In this document: piece after piece, positions 25,457 through 34,370 of the stretch
Layout of the letters: every line of letters starts with the position of its first letter
How positions within the stretch are numbered: position 1 is the first letter of the stretch
NCBI RefSeq assembly: GCF_012927205.1
Contig: NZ_JABBGC010000001.1
Location: forward strand, 4,088,522-4,152,521
Source of the DNA: Chitinophaga fulva
GTDB lineage: Bacteria; Bacteroidota; Bacteroidia; Chitinophagales; Chitinophagaceae
Length of the DNA stretch: 64,000 nucleotides
Direction of reading: 5' to 3'
Translations under genes and position numbers: made by a program
The notes under the pieces: model-generated
What the model was told of the DNA's origin: nothing
Database searches by the model: none
The model's input: only the letters and a program-made list of their open reading frames with translations

Positions 25457-25726
25457 ATGAAAAGGATTAAAATTGCTTTCGCAGCTCTGACAGCTGTAGT
25501 GGGTATTGGTGGAGCTTATGCATCTACTCATCAGGAATCTACTAACAACAGGGCAGGTACTATTTACAGGTGGCGTACTGTTGTTCCTAATGGACCAGTA
25601 TTAATCACCACAACAATTCCTAATGCCAAGGTGTTTGGCGGTTGCACAGATGGTAGCAATTTCTGTTTGCGTGGAACAAATGTTACTCCAACTTCGGTTC
25701 CAATTGTTACATTGCACAAGCTCTAA
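25457..25726 (+). CDS. Small secreted Cys-pair peptide, array copy 1 (type A)
   Basis: 89 aa. A Sec signal peptide with cleavage after GIGGAYA (near residue 22) leaves a mature peptide of about 67 residues, with IYRWRTVVPNGPV, then C-x6-C (CTDGSNFC) followed by LRGT, and ending VTLHKL. It looks like the short DUF6520-type exported proteins of Bacteroidota, which also sit beside MauE genes. It is the best-preserved type A copy. A hairpin terminator follows 14 bp after the stop, so it can make an abundant separate transcript. The function is unknown. Confidence 0.75.
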   Translation: MKRIKIAFAALTAVVGIGGAYASTHQESTNNRAGTIYRWRTVVPNGPVLITTTIPNAKVFGGCTDGSNFCLRGTNVTPTSVPIVTLHKL

Positions 25727-25740
25727 TTTTTTCTGTCAGA

Positions 25741-25774
25741 GAAAGAGATGGTAATTTGCCATCTCTTTCTTTTT
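25741..25774 (+). terminator. Intrinsic terminator after peptide copy 1
   Basis: GAAAGAGATGG (25741-25751) pairs perfectly with CCATCTCTTTC (25759-25769) and is followed by TTTTT. A degenerate copy of the same hairpin lies after copy 3, at about 26421-26452, as part of the duplicated unit. Confidence 0.75.
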
Positions 25775-25840
25775 ACAGTATCCCCCTTTTATATTAATGG
25801 CTACTGTGTTTTTTTGATTTTAGCATTAATGAGATCAGTT

Positions 25841-26092
25841 ATGAAAAAGATAAAATTAGTTATCGCGGTAGTCGGTGCTTTACTGGGTATTACAGGAGCA
25901 TATGCTACTACACATCATGCCAGTTCGAAGTATGTAGGGGAGGTGTATAATTGGTATTTAGATGGACAACTGGCGTTTAGCGCAACTATTCAAGTGGCAA
26001 GAAGTGCATGTCTAGAGGGTGTCGCATTCGTCTGTCTGAGAGGTACTGCGTACTATTTACTGATGCCTCCGGTGACTCTGAAGCGTCAATGA
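25841..26092 (+). CDS. Small secreted Cys-pair peptide, array copy 2 (type B)
   Basis: 83 aa from the ATG at 25841 (MKKIKLVIAVVGALLGI). The frame continues upstream to 25748, but that part crosses the terminator of copy 1 and is not expected to be translated. The signal peptide ends near GAYA. The mature part has VGEVYNWYLDGQLAF, a C-x7-C pair (CLEGVAFVC), the shared LRGT, and ends PVTLKRQ. It is a diverged relative of copy 1 with the same layout. A shorter spacer separates the type B copy from copy 3. Confidence 0.72.
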   Translation: MKKIKLVIAVVGALLGITGAYATTHHASSKYVGEVYNWYLDGQLAFSATIQVARSACLEGVAFVCLRGTAYYLLMPPVTLKRQ

Positions 26093-26137
26093 ATAAATCG
26101 AAAATAGATATGAGATTTATCTTAGTAAGGATAGTTT

Positions 26138-26403
26138 ATGAAAAGGATACAAATTTTTTTACAGCTCTGACAGCTATAATGGGTATTGGAGGCGCTTATG
26201 CAGCTACTAATCAGGATTCTGTTAACAGGGTCGGTACTCTTTACAGGTGGCGTACGGTTCCACCTAATGCACCAGTATTATTCACCGCAACAATTCCTAC
26301 TGCTCGATTATATGGAAACTGTCCAGATGGTCCTTATTTTTGTATGCGTGGAACAGCGATTACTCCAACTCCGAATCCAATCGTTACGTTGCACCATCTC
26401 TAA
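26138..26403 (+). pseudogene. Array copy 3 (type A), frameshifted in the signal peptide
   Basis: From the ATG at 26138 the frame reads seven codons like copy 1, then stops early. A T7 run at 26154-26160 is one T short of the length that would join MKRIQIF to FTALTAIMGIGGAYA. After the shift the frame is intact to the end: YRWRTVPPNAPV, CPDGPYFC, MRGT, VTLHHL. An in-frame ATG at 26110 exists, but the resulting leader (MRFILVRIVYEKDTNFF) is a poor signal peptide. This is either a recent pseudogene, a homopolymer sequencing error, or a slippage-dependent gene. Confidence 0.75.
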
Positions 26404-26517
26404 TTTTTTTCAGTCAGATAAAGAGATCATAATTTACTATCTCATTCTTTTTACAGTATTCCCCTTTTTACATTAATAGCTGTATGTTTTTTGATTTTAG
26501 CATTAATGAGATTAGCT

Positions 26518-26657
26518 ATGAAAAGGATAAAATTATTATCGCAGTAATTGGCGTTTTGCTGGGTGTTAAAAGAGTATATGCTACTAAGCGTTATGCCAGT
26601 TCAAGGTATGTAGGTGAGGTATATAATTGGTATTTATCCAACGGTATTTTTAAATAA
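26518..26657 (+). pseudogene. Array copy 4 (type B), frameshifted and truncated
   Basis: It is clearly a copy of peptide 2: after one missing base near 26535 it reads IAVIGVLLGV, then TKRYASSRYVGEVYNWYLS. It then runs into NGIFK-stop, losing the whole Cys-pair half. The upstream spacer is also a copy of the one before peptide 2 (GATTTTAGCATTAATGAGAT in both). Copies 3 and 4 therefore arose by duplication of the copy 1-copy 2 unit, and both are decaying. Confidence 0.75.
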
Positions 26658-26788
26658 AATAAATTGCTCAAATTCTGTTGCAATATTCTATGGTTTGGAT
26701 TTTGATGAATCTCCGATAAAATACTTTTGGAGATTTGGACATTATGAAGCCTAATGTTATCCCTAAGTTGCCTGAAAAATTCATGTTT

Positions 26789-27049
26789 ATGAAAAAGATC
26801 AAGATTTTCTTTGCAACGCTTATGGCTATGGCTGGTGTTGGAGGGGCTTATGCGGCTGCTCATCGGGGCGCTGGTAATTGGGTAAACACCATTTACAGAT
26901 GGCATACAATTAGCGGATCTGTGATATTTACCACGACAGTCTCCTCTGCTCAATTATTGGGTAACTGTACTGGAGGCGCTAATGTTTGTCTGCGTGGAAC
27001 AGGAGGCACTTTTCCGAACATCAGGGTACTTACATTATTTCATCGATAA
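26789..27049 (+). CDS. Small secreted Cys-pair peptide, array copy 5 (type A-like)
   Basis: 86 aa from the ATG at 26789 (MKKIKIFFATLMAMAGV). The frame opens earlier, at 26735, but that extension precedes the signal peptide. The signal peptide ends GVGGAYA. The mature part keeps IYRWHTISGSV, C-x6-C (CTGGANVC), LRGT and an ending VLTLFHR. It is more diverged from copies 1 and 3 than they are from each other, so it is an older paralog. A strong terminator follows, closing the plus-strand locus. Confidence 0.75.
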   Translation: MKKIKIFFATLMAMAGVGGAYAAAHRGAGNWVNTIYRWHTISGSVIFTTTVSSAQLLGNCTGGANVCLRGTGGTFPNIRVLTLFHR

Positions 27050-27059
27050 CTCTGGTAAA

Positions 27060-27100
27060 AAGGAGGGAGATGATATGATGTTATCTCCTTCCTTTTTTTT
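27060..27100 (+). terminator. Intrinsic terminator closing the peptide array
   Basis: AAGGAGGGAGAT (27060-27071) pairs with 27083-27094 (one wobble) and is followed by a T-tract of 8-10. The convergent TlpA gene ends 45 bp further on. Confidence 0.8.
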
Positions 27101-27144
27101 AAATCATCAGAACATGTGCAGGGAATTTAATTGAAAAGAAGGGG

Positions 27145-28446
27145 CTATTGTCGGTCATCTACATCTTGTAGTATGACGACATTTTCCTCTCTCGTTTCCT
27201 GATTGATGTCCAGCCCATATTTGTTTAGCGCTTGTTTTAATTTTTTAATGTCCTTGCTCTGGGGTATTACTATATCTACTGCTCCGTTATATCCGGTTTC
27301 ATTTATGATGTCATGTGTCAGGTCATTATATAGATGGTTTTCAAGAATAGTGTGCAAGGGCATGCTTTTTATAGAAATACTGTCACCTTTGTTCTCAATG
27401 TATCCGCTATGTAATTTTTCTTTCGTTGAAAATGCGTTATTCGAATGCTTTTTTAATGTGGAAAGTACATAGTATTGTACGTCTTGTCGTCTGATGCTGC
27501 TTTTAAGCTGGAAAAAATTATCAAGGTCTCGCTGCATTATTTTCTTTATCGGGGATTCAGATGAATCTCTCAGGAATACTTCATAGCAGAAGACATTTTT
27601 TTTAGTTCTATAGTCTGATTGAAGTCTAAGTGTATCCCTGAATTGTTTTGATACTGTTATTACTCTGGCACTTTCAATTTGCCATTTGGTTCTCCGGAGG
27701 TTATATGCTTCCCGGTATAGTCCAACGATGTCTATGTTTTGGTATATTAGATGAATACCCGGCATCGCTTGTTCGTTTCTTCTTGAAGAGAGGGAAGGTA
27801 CCCGCGGGTCTGCGTCTCCTATCCATGAATAATAAATTTTTCTTTTCCCACCGCTTCTTTCTTCATCACTTATGAGAAGTGCTTGCCCACCCATTGCATA
27901 CTTTGTGTCAAAATCATCCATTTTTTCTGGTAGGTTTAATGAATCTCCTCTCAAAAACTTTTCGATGTTTTCAGACGTAATCTCATAGAACGAGGTGATT
28001 GCTTGTACGATTCCATTTTTTCCTATCCAAACTTCATGAGGCTCTCCGAAATGAGGGAACATTTTTTTTAGATCTGATGTTAAATGTGCGGTATAAACAA
28101 TGGGTTGTTTCAGGTTTTTAAACTTTTCATTGTGGTTTAAAAAGTTTTTTACGTCTTCTTCTTTTTCGCTGGTTACCATCAATATGTTGAACTGATCTTT
28201 GTATATCTTCTGGAGTGAATCCAGTTTAATCATTGTCGCGATGCAAGGAGGACATCTGATGAACCAGAAATCGATGATTAACGGCTTGTCGTTGAATGCT
28301 GTCAGTAGATTGGCCTCTGCTGATTTGTAGTTTAACAGGCTTGTTAATTTTGTGTCAGGACATTTTTCTCCGATATTCACTTTTTGTGCGACAGCTATTT
28401 GACAGATTTGATAACAAATGAGGGTTAAAAGAAAGGTCTTTTTCAT
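27145..28446 (-). CDS. TlpA-type thioredoxin fused to a DUF3738-like C-terminal region
   Basis: 433 aa with a signal peptide (MKKTFLLTLICYQICQIAVAQ). Residues 25-165 are a TlpA/AhpC-type thioredoxin domain with the redox site FWFIRCPPCIATM (CPPC). Residues 190-433 are a separate part with ENVVILQD at the end and INETGYNGAVDIVIP, the TG-x-x-G pattern of DUF3738 carboxy domains. It would act in the periplasm as a disulfide reductase or oxidase. It is the first-to-end gene after SusC and SusD on the same strand and is probably co-transcribed. It faces the peptide array across one terminator, so redox handling of those Cys pairs is a natural hypothesis. Confidence 0.85.
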   Translation of the reverse strand: MKKTFLLTLICYQICQIAVAQKVNIGEKCPDTKLTSLLNYKSAEANLLTAFNDKPLIIDFWFIRCPPCIATMIKLDSLQKIYKDQFNILMVTSEKEEDVKNFLNHNEKFKNLKQPIVYTAHLTSDLKKMFPHFGEPHEVWIGKNGIVQAITSFYEITSENIEKFLRGDSLNLPEKMDDFDTKYAMGGQALLISDEERSGGKRKIYYSWIGDADPRVPSLSSRRNEQAMPGIHLIYQNIDIVGLYREAYNLRRTKWQIESARVITVSKQFRDTLRLQSDYRTKKNVFCYEVFLRDSSESPIKKIMQRDLDNFFQLKSSIRRQDVQYYVLSTLKKHSNNAFSTKEKLHSGYIENKGDSISIKSMPLHTILENHLYNDLTHDIINETGYNGAVDIVIPQSKDIKKLKQALNKYGLDINQETREENVVILQDVDDRQ

Positions 28447-28493
28447 TTTTTTAAGTTTACGAGAAATAAAAATTTGATTTTGAAAAATGATTG

Positions 28494-29960
28494 TTAGTTG
28501 TATCCACTATTTTGCGTCAGGTTCTTGTTGATAAGTATTTGCTGCAGAGGAATGGGAAATAGTGTATCTGTATCTTGCCATCCTGGTTTTATTGGCTGTA
28601 GTGTTGCTGTGCAAAGATGGAATCTCTTTAGGTCTAACCACCTGTTGCCCCATTCCGTCATTAATTCAATTCTTCTTTCTTTAATGACGTATGATAATGC
28701 CTGTTGTTGAGTGGCTCCCATGGGCTGGTCCGGTAGAATTGTGCTGTTGTTTCCTCTTGCCCTTCCCCTGATTATATTTAGATCTTTCACCCCTTCATCT
28801 GTTTTTCCTTGTCTGATTTTCGCTTCAGATCGGATTAAATATTGTTCCGCCAGTCGAAACATGACGTAGTTTTCTTTGGCGGTTGATGTACTGGACATGG
28901 GGAGCTTGTACTTATAGGGGAAATAATATATTTTGTTACTGATGGTCTTGGTTCCTATCCAGGCGGTTTTTCTTGGATCATTCGCTTCAAAACCGTTCAT
29001 TAATGCGTCACTAATTAGATAATTAGGTATTGCATTAGCATTGCTATTTACAAATAGTACACCTTCCCTGGTGTTAAGACCGTCGATGGATGCAGCTATT
29101 TGCCAGATGGCCTCATTGCTGCCGGACAGGAATATTTTTGTTAAATCTGTTTGCAGGCTGTATTGTGCTGATTTTATGACGTTATTAGCTTCTGTTTCTG
29201 CCTTTCCCCACTGACCGGTATAAAGATATACTCTTGATAGCAGTGCCTCTGCGGTATAAAGATTAGGACGTAATCTCCCTGTTGTAGGGTAGGTTTCGGC
29301 TAAATCCTGTTTTGCCTCAATGAGATCGTTGATGATGAAATCATAGATTTCTGGTGTTGAATTCCTGCGTTGTACGGTGTTCGTGTTGAAGTTAGTAGTG
29401 GTGATAAGTGGAACGTCACCGTATAACTGTATTAAGTAGAAATAAATCAGGCTTCTGACTACTCTGCATTCTCCTTCCAGCTGGTTTTTTGTTTTGAGAG
29501 ATATGCCTGTACTGGCGGCAATACCTTCCAGGCTGGCATTTGCCTGGTAAATATATTTGTAAGCAGGTGCCCAGAAGTCTCCTACATTGGTTGAATTATT
29601 TGTTGAAATAGAATTGGTTTGAAATTCTTTAATGGCTGCTGCATTGTTAATGTAGTTTAATTCATCGGAAGTAATACCAGTTAAGGATGTTATAGAACCA
29701 TTGGCGATATTTTGTACTAAATTTGCCATCTGTCCATATATACCGGTTACAGCTGAGGTTGCATTCGCGTCGTCTTTAAAAAGTTCCTGAGCGGCAATCT
29801 TGTTCACAGGAGAGGGTACATCAACAAACTTGTTACATGCCACAATTGGTAACAGCATAAGCAGGATAACTCCAGATGCTGATTTATTGAGTCTATGCGA
29901 TTTGAAACGCAGGCAAAATGTACCCTTCCGTTTATTTCTATAATGGATGCTTTTTTGCAT
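28494..29960 (-). CDS. susD: SusD/RagB outer-membrane lipoprotein
   Basis: 488 aa. A long n-region leads to a lipoprotein signal (LLMLLPIVACNKFVDVP, lipid-bearing cysteine near residue 43). The SusD TPR-like helices are recognisable from ATSAVTGIYGQM, EGECRVVRSLIYFYLIQLYG, YTAEALLSRVYLYTGQWGKA and the carboxy end RRIELMTEWGNRWLDLKRF. SusD proteins cap the SusC channel and bind the ligand at the surface. The ligand here is unknown, and there is no glycoside hydrolase nearby, so a peptide or other non-glycan substrate is likely. It follows SusC after 38 bp. Confidence 0.93.
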   Translation of the reverse strand: MQKSIHYRNKRKGTFCLRFKSHRLNKSASGVILLMLLPIVACNKFVDVPSPVNKIAAQELFKDDANATSAVTGIYGQMANLVQNIANGSITSLTGITSDELNYINNAAAIKEFQTNSISTNNSTNVGDFWAPAYKYIYQANASLEGIAASTGISLKTKNQLEGECRVVRSLIYFYLIQLYGDVPLITTTNFNTNTVQRRNSTPEIYDFIINDLIEAKQDLAETYPTTGRLRPNLYTAEALLSRVYLYTGQWGKAETEANNVIKSAQYSLQTDLTKIFLSGSNEAIWQIAASIDGLNTREGVLFVNSNANAIPNYLISDALMNGFEANDPRKTAWIGTKTISNKIYYFPYKYKLPMSSTSTAKENYVMFRLAEQYLIRSEAKIRQGKTDEGVKDLNIIRGRARGNNSTILPDQPMGATQQQALSYVIKERRIELMTEWGNRWLDLKRFHLCTATLQPIKPGWQDTDTLFPIPLQQILINKNLTQNSGYN

Positions 29961-29998
29961 AAATTTGTTGTTTTGACTTTATTGATAGATTTACCTGT

Positions 29999-32900
29999 TT
30001 ATAATGTAAACTCCAATCCCCCTGCTATTGTTTTCAAGGGTGGAATGCCATAGAAGTTTTGCGTTTCGGGATCTCCCAGGTAGTTGGTTATGGTAAATAA
30101 ATTTTGTCCTTGAATGAAACATCTCCCTCCCTTTAATCCTATTTTTTTGAGCGTATTGTCGGGAATCATATAGCTGAGAGAAACGTTTTTTAACCTGATA
30201 AAGGAGGCATCACCGTAGACGCCACTGGATGCTCCAAACAAAGTTGCTTGTTTATAAGCCGGGCTATTGGTGGTAGCAGTGAATTTTTCAAATGACGTCT
30301 TATCTCCGGGTTGAGTCCATCTGTCGAAGACGATTGTGGGTTGATTAGACATCAAGCCCGGGAAGTTATTCGATTGATAGATGCTAAGCTGGTTATTGGC
30401 GCCCCATTGTTTTCTGAAACTGAAAAGTACATTTAACTTAAATCCTTTGAAGTTCAATTCACTTCCAATTGAGCCGTAATAGTCCGGATCTGTTTTTCCG
30501 ATATATTGATAATCCTTGTAATCAATGTTATTGTCTTTATTGACGTCTTCAAATGTATATAAGCCGGTTTTGGGATCAACACCTGTAAATTTGGCTAGTT
30601 TTACCAGATTAATGGATCTGCCAGTTTCATAGGTGCTGGCATAGCTGGATGTCTCAAGAGATGGAAAACTTGCCAATGTGTTTGTTGGCATTGTTAAAAT
30701 TGATTGTACGCTCCATTTGAGATCCTTTGAGTTAATAACCCTGAAACTTAGCTCAAACTCCCACCCTTTATTGATGATAACTGCTGGCAAATTTCGGGTG
30801 ATATTGGTAAAGCCGGTCTGAATAGAGAGTGGATAATTAACGAGTTGATTACTACTGTTGTTTTTGTAGTATGTTGCAGTAAACAGAATTTTGTCGCGCC
30901 AGAGCCCCAAATCTAGTGAGCCTTCCAGTTTTTTGTTCATTTCCCAGTTGAATTCAGGATTGAAGGGGTTGTCGGGACGGACAGTGATCCCCCCCTGATA
31001 AGCATACGAAGGTATCCAGGTAGAGAGATATTTATAATCTCCAATCTGATCACTTCCAGTGACACCATAACTACCCCTTAATTTACCATAACTCAGAAAA
31101 TTAACGTTGTGAGAAAAGAAGGATTCATTAGTGAAAATCCAGGCTAAACCTACTGCTCCAAAATTGGAAAACCTTTTATTGGGTCCAAATCTGGAAGAAC
31201 CATCTCTTCGACCTGTAAGATTTACTATATACTTGTTTGCATATGCATAGTTGATACGCATAAACAATGCTTGATACCGGTATTTGGAATCATCTGAGGA
31301 TTTACCCAGAACGGTAGGTGCAGCTGCAATTGAACCCAGCAGGTTATCTGTAGTGTAGCCGTAGAAGTAAAAGAAGATATTGTCCCTCTCGGTAGTTTGC
31401 CATGTACTGCCAAGCAATGCATTTAGTTTACCCCTGAGAAAAGAGCGGGTGTATTCTAATTGAGGTTCAATAATCCAGCTTTTGAAGTTGGTGTTTGAAA
31501 ACGAGGACAACCCTGCTGGATTTGTAGCGGGATTGGACGCCGCGATGGGAATGAGCTGCTGCTCTTTTACAGTCATAATATTGAATCCGGCGCTGGTACG
31601 GAAGGTAAGCCCATCCATCATTTTGTAGCCGATTGTTAGATTATTCAGAAAATTGTTGGTTGTTGCTGTGTACCGTGACTCGAATGCGCCCATAGGGTTT
31701 TCAAAACTCACCCCATCCATAGTCCAGTTGAGGTGTCCGGTTGAGTCATAAAGTTTGGGCATATTGGGAGGTAACTGAGAGCCCAAGAAACTGCCGGCTA
31801 TTAATTTGTTGTTGTCAAAACTCGAGAGTGAGGTAACTGAAATGGTTAGTTTCCTATCCGAAGTCGTATGATTTAGATTCAGCTTTATGGACGATTGATT
31901 ATCTGCTGCGTCGGAAGGTAGTATGGTGTTTTGACGATGGAAATTTCCACCCAGTGAAAATTGGGTTTGTTCACTGCCGCCAGAAACAGACAAGGAGGCA
32001 TTCAGGAAGCGGGCCTGCCCCCCGTAAAGTAGTTTCTGTAAATCTGTATATCTGGTGGTATCCCAGACCATTAAGTCAGGTGCATATCCCGGGGCCGTGG
32101 GAGAGGCGCTTGGCGTCAGACTATCATTCCTGAAGGCTTCTCTGCGCATCGCCAGGTATTCCTGGGTATTCATCATTTTGATTACCCGGGCTGCTGTACT
32201 AATACCCGTGTTTATATTCGTATTGAGAGTTGTTTTACCGGCCTTGGCTTTTTTTGTGGTAATAAGCACTACTCCGCTTGCCCCCCGGCTGCCATAGATG
32301 GCAGTTGCATCAGCATCTTTCAGTATTTCTATGCTTTCGATGTCTGATGGATTGATCATGCTGAAAGGACTTAATCCCCCGTCTTTTTGACTAAGTATGG
32401 AGTTTAGGCTGTTGATGTTCCCATTGTTAGGCGCAAAAGGTATTCCATCAATAATGAACAGTGGCTCTGAACCGTTAATCAGTGAGTTTTGTCCCCTTAC
32501 CTGGACCTTCACCGAAGCACCAGGGCCTCCGCTGCTTTGTGTGATTAATACCCCGGGTACTTTTCCTTCCAGCGCCGCAAGCGGATTTGACACCGGCTGC
32601 ATACGAATCTCCTCACCCGTCACTTTCCCAATATTCCCTGTATTCAATCTCCTCGACGTAGTACCATACGCCATCACCACCGTTTCATCCAGCTTGTTGT
32701 CAGCTATTTCCAGCTTTACCTGCATCGGCTCTGCTGTTGCAGTCAGCAACTTTGACGTGTACCCTGTATAGCTGATCTGCAGCAGTGCCCCGCGCGGCAC
32801 GTTATTGATGGAAAATTTTCCTTTTTCATTGCTGACAGCACCTTTCTGCGTGGACTTTACAATGATGAATGCCCCCGGTAACGGCGCTCCATTCTGATCT

Positions 32901-33292
32901 CTGATTACGCCGGAGATAACGCTGCCTGAATCCGCCGGTGCTGCACTCACCGGTGCAGAAGCTCTCTCCGGCTTCAATACAATTGTTTTGGTCCTGAACT
33001 CCCACGTAATACCCTTAGTAGAAAGGATGTCTTTGAGTACATCATTGAGCAAAGCCTTTTTTACGTATATGCTTACCCGGTAGTTATCCTGTATCTGGTT
33101 GGTGTTATACATGAACACAAGACCCGTTTGTTTCTCAATGCCCTTAAATACTTTACTGACAGGAGCATCTTTAAATGAAAGTGTCACTTTCATTTCTCCC
33201 TGGCTGGATGCACTTGCAGGAGGGGAGATGTACAGCATACCGGCAATAAGTACCAGTGTGATCAGTTGACGTACATAGTGTGTAAAGTTCAT
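29999..33292 (-). CDS. susC: SusC/RagA TonB-linked receptor with N-terminal STN signalling domain
   Basis: 1097 aa. After the signal peptide there is an STN (secretin/TonB short N-terminal) domain (about 33-110; VTLSFKDAPVSKVFKGIEKQ, KGITWEFRTKTIVLKP). A CarboxypepD_reg-like domain follows (about 127-205, GVIRDQNGAPLPGAFIIVKS). The plug has LIDG-type FIIDGIPFAPN and the SusC signature IEILKDADATAIYGSRGASG, and the 22-strand barrel ends in GGLEFTL. The STN domain allows signalling to FecR, and the sigma and FecR genes are divergent across 485 bp. The import substrate is unknown. It forms an operon with SusD and the TlpA gene. Confidence 0.94.
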   Translation of the reverse strand: MNFTHYVRQLITLVLIAGMLYISPPASASSQGEMKVTLSFKDAPVSKVFKGIEKQTGLVFMYNTNQIQDNYRVSIYVKKALLNDVLKDILSTKGITWEFRTKTIVLKPERASAPVSAAPADSGSVISGVIRDQNGAPLPGAFIIVKSTQKGAVSNEKGKFSINNVPRGALLQISYTGYTSKLLTATAEPMQVKLEIADNKLDETVVMAYGTTSRRLNTGNIGKVTGEEIRMQPVSNPLAALEGKVPGVLITQSSGGPGASVKVQVRGQNSLINGSEPLFIIDGIPFAPNNGNINSLNSILSQKDGGLSPFSMINPSDIESIEILKDADATAIYGSRGASGVVLITTKKAKAGKTTLNTNINTGISTAARVIKMMNTQEYLAMRREAFRNDSLTPSASPTAPGYAPDLMVWDTTRYTDLQKLLYGGQARFLNASLSVSGGSEQTQFSLGGNFHRQNTILPSDAADNQSSIKLNLNHTTSDRKLTISVTSLSSFDNNKLIAGSFLGSQLPPNMPKLYDSTGHLNWTMDGVSFENPMGAFESRYTATTNNFLNNLTIGYKMMDGLTFRTSAGFNIMTVKEQQLIPIAASNPATNPAGLSSFSNTNFKSWIIEPQLEYTRSFLRGKLNALLGSTWQTTERDNIFFYFYGYTTDNLLGSIAAAPTVLGKSSDDSKYRYQALFMRINYAYANKYIVNLTGRRDGSSRFGPNKRFSNFGAVGLAWIFTNESFFSHNVNFLSYGKLRGSYGVTGSDQIGDYKYLSTWIPSYAYQGGITVRPDNPFNPEFNWEMNKKLEGSLDLGLWRDKILFTATYYKNNSSNQLVNYPLSIQTGFTNITRNLPAVIINKGWEFELSFRVINSKDLKWSVQSILTMPTNTLASFPSLETSSYASTYETGRSINLVKLAKFTGVDPKTGLYTFEDVNKDNNIDYKDYQYIGKTDPDYYGSIGSELNFKGFKLNVLFSFRKQWGANNQLSIYQSNNFPGLMSNQPTIVFDRWTQPGDKTSFEKFTATTNSPAYKQATLFGASSGVYGDASFIRLKNVSLSYMIPDNTLKKIGLKGGRCFIQGQNLFTITNYLGDPETQNFYGIPPLKTIAGGLEFTL

Positions 33293-33777
33293 GACAATGC
33301 GTTGATAGGTTTGATAAATTTGTTGTTGTAAAATCAGGTACCTCTAATATGAAGACAACAAAAAAAAATCGCTGGCCTAACAACGGGGGAATTTTTTCGC
33401 GTTAACTTAATGTTACGCGATTCCAGCCCATAACAGAAAATTAACATGCAAATTGGTGTTTGCTTTCTTTCTTTGCATCTGAGATTTCATAACAACTGAT
33501 TAACATCTTTTCTTTTCGTCCGATTCGCTGTAGCCTCTAGTTATATGTTATTTTCATGTGGGACTATTATTATTGATATGCTTTAGTACGTTACTCGGTT
33601 TGCAACAAAAAAACTAATCAAAAACGCTCTGTGCAGGAGAGCCATTCATCAACGTAACATTATTGCCATGCTTAATTCTATGTCAGTACTTTATGGTAAC
33701 TGGCCTGTTTATCCCTTTGACGGATACTTTTACTGCATACCCTGTCACCGCTGCATATCAAGACCGAATACACAGCC
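33293..33777. promoter_or_regulatory. Divergent control region between susC and the sigma factor gene
   Basis: 485 bp without a gene. It must hold the promoters of the susC operon and of the sigma/anti-sigma pair. A hairpin at 33398-33419 (CGCGTTAAC...GTTACGCG) is the only clear structure. The rest is A/T-rich with no ORF. Confidence 0.5.
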
Positions 33778-34329
33778 ATGAATAAGTACGAAAATGATAT
33801 GATATTATGGCAGAAGCTGAAGGAACGGGATCCGGATGCTTTTGGGTATGTGTATACTACCTACCGTAAATGGCTGACAGTAGTGGCTTATGGGATCGTT
33901 CAACAGGAGACGGAGTCACAAGACCTGGTCCAGAAATTTTTCGTGGACCTCTGGCAGATGGACTGGAGCAAAACAGGCGCCCTCACTGGTCCTATCAAGA
34001 ACTTCCTTTTTATCAGTATCCGTAATCGCTGCCTTAATTATATCCGGCATAACGAGATCATGCGTAAACGCGCAGCCCGCTTACAGCTGCCGCCTGATTA
34101 CGAGCCACCTGCCGATATCCTGGAAAATAAAGAACTGCAACAACACCTGGCCGACGCCATGGCACAATTGCCGGCCGTCAGGGCCAGGGTATTTAAACTG
34201 GGTTACCTGCACCAGTTTACCCGCCAGCAAATAGCCAACTATCTGGGCGTCAGTGAAGCCACCGTGAAAACGCACATGGCACTCGCCCTGAAAGATCTGC
34301 GGAACCTGCTGAAAAATAAAGTCTATTAA
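33778..34329 (+). CDS. ECF-type sigma-70 factor (Bacteroidota FecI-like)
   Basis: 183 aa with the two sigma domains of ECF factors. Region 2 is about residues 20-90 (DPDAFGYVYTTYRKWLTVVA, DLVQKFFVDLW, KNFLFISIRNRCLNYIR). Region 4 is about residues 120-175 (LPAVRARVFKLGYLHQFTRQ, IANYLGVSEATVKTHMALAL), which binds the -35 element. It is followed at 42 bp by FecR and divergent from SusC with an STN domain. This is the standard layout for cell-surface signalling that turns on the susCD operon. Confidence 0.93.
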   Translation: MNKYENDMILWQKLKERDPDAFGYVYTTYRKWLTVVAYGIVQQETESQDLVQKFFVDLWQMDWSKTGALTGPIKNFLFISIRNRCLNYIRHNEIMRKRAARLQLPPDYEPPADILENKELQQHLADAMAQLPAVRARVFKLGYLHQFTRQQIANYLGVSEATVKTHMALALKDLRNLLKNKVY

Positions 34330-34370
34330 TCGTTAGCCCGCCTTGCCAAAAAATGTGTCTTATTTAAGTG

